The notes below the pieces were generated by a model that was not told the origin of the DNA, ran no database searches, and saw only the letters and a list, made by a program, of their open reading frames with translations. Below are positions 60,503 through 64,000 of a stretch of 64,000 nucleotides of DNA, in pieces. Source of the stretch: Cichorium intybus. Taxonomy: Eukaryota > Streptophyta > Magnoliopsida > Asterales > Asteraceae. Each line of letters begins with the position of its first letter. Position 1 is the first letter of the stretch. The DNA lies in assembly GCA_023525715.1 (NCBI GenBank), contig CM042013.1:83936494-84000493 (forward strand). The letters run 5' to 3'. A program made the translations under genes and the position numbers.

Positions 60503-61386
60503 CTATGAGAGAAACAAGTTTTAGTTAGTTGATACATATATTCCTTAAAAGAATAACCCAATTTATGTTTAAGGCTAGGATCCATATTTTACTATTTATT
60601 CTATGAAAAGGGATGTCGTAAACATAAATAAACTTATTTAGGTAGGCATACAATTTGCCAATTTCAATCACTATGAAATTCCTAGATCTTTTGAGATTCA
60701 TTGAGTCATCAATGGCGTGTTATTCTCGAATATGCTATCTTCCTTTTGTCGCTGGGATGTCGAGGACCACAAACAAGATTTTGAATTAACCATACAAACC
60801 GCATTAGCACATTCGTTCCATTTATAGTCTCAAATTGACGTATCGGTAAACCACACACGCTCCATCAATAACCATAAACTCAAATTGTCACATCATCTTT
60901 CACTTACAGTCTCAAATTAATGTGCCGGTTATCCACACACGCTCCATTAATAGACCATTAGGAAATGATGTGCGTTCACAGATTAGCATACATTTTCACA
61001 TTTTCCTTATCTAAACATGAATTTTGTTTGGATAATTGTTAAGTTAATACTTTTAACTTAACATCAACTTTGTTTGGACCCTTTCGGTAACTCCATTGGT
61101 CCACACAAATGGCGGTGAGCGAAAAGGACGCTCATTCAACGGTCATTTTATAGGCCGTTTCCTTAAACCATCTTAGAGTGCTTAGAACGGATGGGCCTAG
61201 TCATGATCCAAGTTGATGTATTTAATTTTAGTTATACTTATAATATAAACTATTATATTATGTATAATGTATATTTTAAACCTTTTTAAAATTTACCAAT
61301 TTGTTTGATCATATTAATTCGATTAACCTATGTGTTCAAATGATAACATTAAATCACCATTTAACTATTCTAATCATGTGAGGGCA
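60503..61386 (-). other. Leader of element C
   Basis: Non-coding. Contains several copies of a 'cggtaaaccacacacgctcca' type phrase (near 60843, 60925). No gene seen. Ends at the Athila-like LTR border, where 61382-61386 (GGGCA) would be the target duplication. Confidence 0.55.
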
Positions 61387-62366
61387 TGACACGCAGGGGT
61401 CGTTCTGTGGTCAAAAATAAGAAAATAAAACCTCACTCTCACTAGTACAGTGGTAGTCAGGGTCGATCCTCAGGAGTTTTGTGGTCAAGACAAGACGATA
61501 GCTTACCAACTGTAGTGTCACGCTACAGCCAGAGGGACTAACTTCTACTTTCCCAAAAACACACAAAAACCTCAAATCCAAACCAAGTCCAAAACAAAAC
61601 ATAAACTAAATGAAACTTAAACTAAAACCTACTTAGGTTGCTTACTGAAATCAGAAATAAGATTCAGAATTAGAAACAAACAAGATCAATCCAAAAGCAT
61701 CCAAAGCAATAAAGCATAAATAAAGGTAAATAATGCAAACCAACATGAACTGAATGATTAACTTGATTAAACTTCAATACAGAAGGTTCAAAACAGTAAC
61801 AAATGAAATTCAGAAGCTTTAACCTAATGCTAATGGTTGTCACTATCCAGAAACACCAAGCTACAAGCTTAAAACAACTAAACTAATATTGAAAGCAAGT
61901 GAAAAACATAAAAATACCATAATGGGTTGCTGAAATCTCGAAACTTGAGTCAAAGTCGTTGTAAGTCCACCTTAGGGTCTGATCTTTGCCCCTTAAATTC
62001 GACCTAAAAGCCTCTATTTATAGTTCTGGAAAATTAGAACCCGCGCCGCACAGAGCTCATAACCGCGGCGCGCGTAGTACCTTATCCCCGTTTTCTCGCA
62101 GTTTGAATTTCTTCACCGCCTCATCTCTTTGACGTGGCGCGTCACGCACGTATGCATACCCGCGGCACGCGTGTTCAGACGACTGAAATTGACTTTATCT
62201 TCAAAACTTCTTCATTTGTCCGCTTTTAACCCCTATTTATAACTATTCTTTGGAAACAAGCGCTGACACAAAAAGTGAGAATACAAATGCATATATGATA
62301 TATTTTCACCAAGAATAGGGCTCAACAACGACTAAAATACTTGATATTACTAGGCGTTGTCAAACA
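61387..62366 (-). repeat. LTR of the second Athila-like element (980 bp)
   Basis: On the minus strand begins TGTTTGACAACGCC and ends CCTGCGTGTCA. CG-rich blocks lie at about 62040-62075 and 62140-62175. The minus-strand TATAAATA is at 62015-62022. Confidence 0.9.
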
Positions 62367-63375
62367 CCCTACACTTGTGCCTTGCTTTACCCCAAGCAAG
62401 AGAGTTTTTAACAGATTTTAACTAAGACTCAAATAATTTTGAACGTGTTCAATTTCAAAGCTTATTGCCTCTAGAGTTAGAGTGAAATAGTTTTTGAAAA
62501 CATAACCAGAATATCCTTTGGAATTCATGACTTTCTAAAGAACCCTTCATTACAAATTTTCTGTCCATAATGAAGTATACGTACTCATTCAGATTCTAAA
62601 GGCGATTATAGAACTATCCATGACTTTTGATATTGTCCGTGTAACGAGCTTTCAGAAATACCATCCTAGACCAGACGATCTTAGGTGGCAATGTGCATAA
62701 GTCCCACCTATTTTAGGCTTACCGGCTCGAACAACAAAGGCCACTGATTGACAGTCCCTTCCTAAATTCCAATCTTCTAACTCCTAAAACTCAACTTATT
62801 TGACTAAACTCATAGCATGATAACAAATAAATAGTATTTCTTGAAAAATACCAATGTTATAACATTCACAAACTATTCGTTTCAAAATTACAATCTATTA
62901 AAAATTTTGAAAAAGTTGCTAAAATTTTTGAAAATTGATCATTTCCCGCAAAAATTTCAAAAAAAATTACTCTTTCGACCGTCCACACCCCACACTTAAA
63001 ACCGTACAACGTCCCCGTTGTACAAAATTATTTCAAAACAAGGGAGAAAGAGTTACCCCATAGACAGTTGACTGCTTGATAGAACTCCATTGTCACAGGT
63101 ACAAAAACCCGAACATTTCACGCTTCAGATTTCCAGGAGTTGTAGCGCAACAGTAAACATGCCGTTGGTCATAGCAAGTGGAGGGCGCACAATGACCCCA
63201 CACTTGCCTGAAACAACTCCTCCACAGATTCCCCATTCAGTATTACATGCATCACTCACAAACACTTTAAAAGCAAAAAGAAACAAATAACTAAATAAAA
63301 TATAAACAAATACAGAAATAAGATAGTGTCATAAGTTTGGTACAAAATCTCTAAAAAAGTGAAAAAGAAAATACA
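62367..63375 (-). other. 3' UTR of the second Athila-like element
   Basis: Inverse of 6841-7861, with the purine tract (plus 'ccctacacttgtgcc') at the LTR edge. No gene seen. Confidence 0.6.
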
Positions 63376-64000
63376 TCAATCATCCCAGCGTGTCCTGGAG
63401 GGACCCGCCTCATCGTCATGGGCTCTGGCTGGGAAGGGTCGTGGGTGTCGTCCCTGCTGAGAGGCCGTCTCCAATAATACCTCCCCGATCCACGCCAGCT
63501 GCTCCTCAATCTCGGTAACCCTGTCACCCAGCTCTCGAATGGCTGTCATCACATCTGACAGCTGTGGCTGTGGCTCTGCTGGTGCATCAACTCTTCGGCG
63601 TCGCCTCGCTGGTCCCTCCTCTTGGACATGGGCTGGTCGGGGTGCCCGTGGTGCCTCTATCGCCACCCTCATGTGTGTACCCACACGCGGCTGATGAATG
63701 AGACCCATATTCTCCAAATATCGGGGTGATGTGCGCGTGGGTGGTATCGACGTCAGGGTCGCCACGGTCGCAGCAGTGAGTAGACCATATGATCGGGCCA
63801 AGCGGGTAACGAATGCCTGCCGGCCATGGGGCTGCTGCTAGACACACCCGCTGCTCTAGTGGACAATGAGATCGCCAGTGCGTAGGGTAAATGAAGGAAT
63901 CTGGTGGGATCGAGAAGCGCCCACATAAACATCATGTCCTCCCCAGACACCTTCTCACCTTCTTGCTTCTGCATGACAGAAGTGGAGATGATACGGTGTA
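63376..64000 (-). pseudogene. Athila ORF-1-family protein, C-terminal part
   Basis: 63753-63974 reads 'KVSGEDMMFMWALLDPTRFL' and 'YALAISLSTRAAG'. The frame shifts near 63800. 63376-63801 reads 'MARSYGLLTAATVATLTSIP', an Arg-rich linker 'ARRRRRVDAPAEPQPQL' and the coiled coil 'IRELGDRVTEIEEQLAWIGE', then 'DDEAGPSRTRWDD'. It parallels 6292-6768 closely. The C-terminal half beyond the frameshift is undamaged. Confidence 0.65.

Larger units (their letters stand above)
54784..61386 (-). mobile_element. Copia element C (minus strand), truncated by an Athila-like element
   Basis: 3' LTR at 54784-55627, then decayed RNase H, RT, integrase, protease and gag on the minus strand with the gag start at 60502 and leader to 61386. 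The inferred 5' LTR is beyond the Athila-like insertion at 61387, outside the window. Motifs and LTR ends (TGATAGG...CAATA) show it belongs to B's family. Confidence 0.85.
61387..64000 (-). mobile_element. Second Athila-like element (minus strand), 3' end only
   Basis: 3' LTR 61387-62366, 3' UTR 62367-63375 and ORF2 63376-64000, in inverted orientation to the element at 877-8846 and clearly the same family. It was inserted in the leader of C and continues beyond the window. Confidence 0.85.

Noticed and set aside
61411..63290. Small frames in the Athila-like LTR and 3' UTR (e.g. 61411-61602, 63090-63290)
   Set aside because: They lie in LTR or UTR, are not shared as frames with the related element, and show no known domain.

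Overview
The window is plant nuclear DNA made almost wholly of nested LTR retrotransposons. TG...CA bounded long repeats, tRNA-complementary primer-binding sites, polypurine tracts and Ty1/copia or Ty3/gypsy gag-pol domains account for most of the 64 kb. GT-AG introns and TATA boxes fit a flowering plant. From general familiarity with the repeat families I lean to a eudicot, perhaps Asteraceae, but this is not established. I see no bacterial, organellar, rRNA or tRNA genes and no CRISPR array.

Layout, left to right. 1-876: 3' part of an Athila-like LTR that ends exactly at its terminus inside the 5' LTR of a second Athila-like element (877-8846). That second element keeps gag, protease and an ORF-1-family gene but has no RT, RNase H or integrase. 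8847-11282 and 17627-19036: a badly decayed plus-strand copia element (E) with its 3' LTR at 18336-19036. It is split by a very young, small, non-autonomous copia element (F, 11283-17626) with apparently identical 1564-bp LTRs and a perfect 5-bp target duplication (GGTCG). 19037-21392: decayed SIRE-like copia pol (G). Its env-like downstream ORF starts at 42715, is split by element D, and resumes at 51821-54783. 21459-22051 (minus): remnant of an Agenet-domain host gene with a duplicated first segment.

23015-42694: minus-strand copia element B. Its 3' LTR was invaded by a chromovirus-type gypsy derivative (23727-30297) whose coding interior is largely replaced by a four-exon RWP-RK (RKD-like) transcription factor gene in antisense orientation. 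A 5.2-kb direct tandem duplication (27495-32746 and 32747-37939) then copied the RWP-RK gene and part of B's pol. 42798-51815: minus-strand copia element D, nearly complete, with a perfect CAACC target duplication. 54784-61386: minus-strand copia element C (B's family), cut by another Athila-like element whose 3' end (61387-64000, minus) runs off the window.

How parts relate. The order of insertion can be read from the interruptions: G is oldest; E, B, D and C lie in G; Athila-like elements lie in E and C; F lies in E; the chromovirus derivative lies in B's LTR; the tandem duplication came after that. The most interesting items are the RWP-RK gene carried by a retroelement and then duplicated, the odd U5-like termini at both ends of that carrier, the young gag-only copia element F, and CpG-rich arrays just upstream of the TATA box in LTRs of two unrelated superfamilies.
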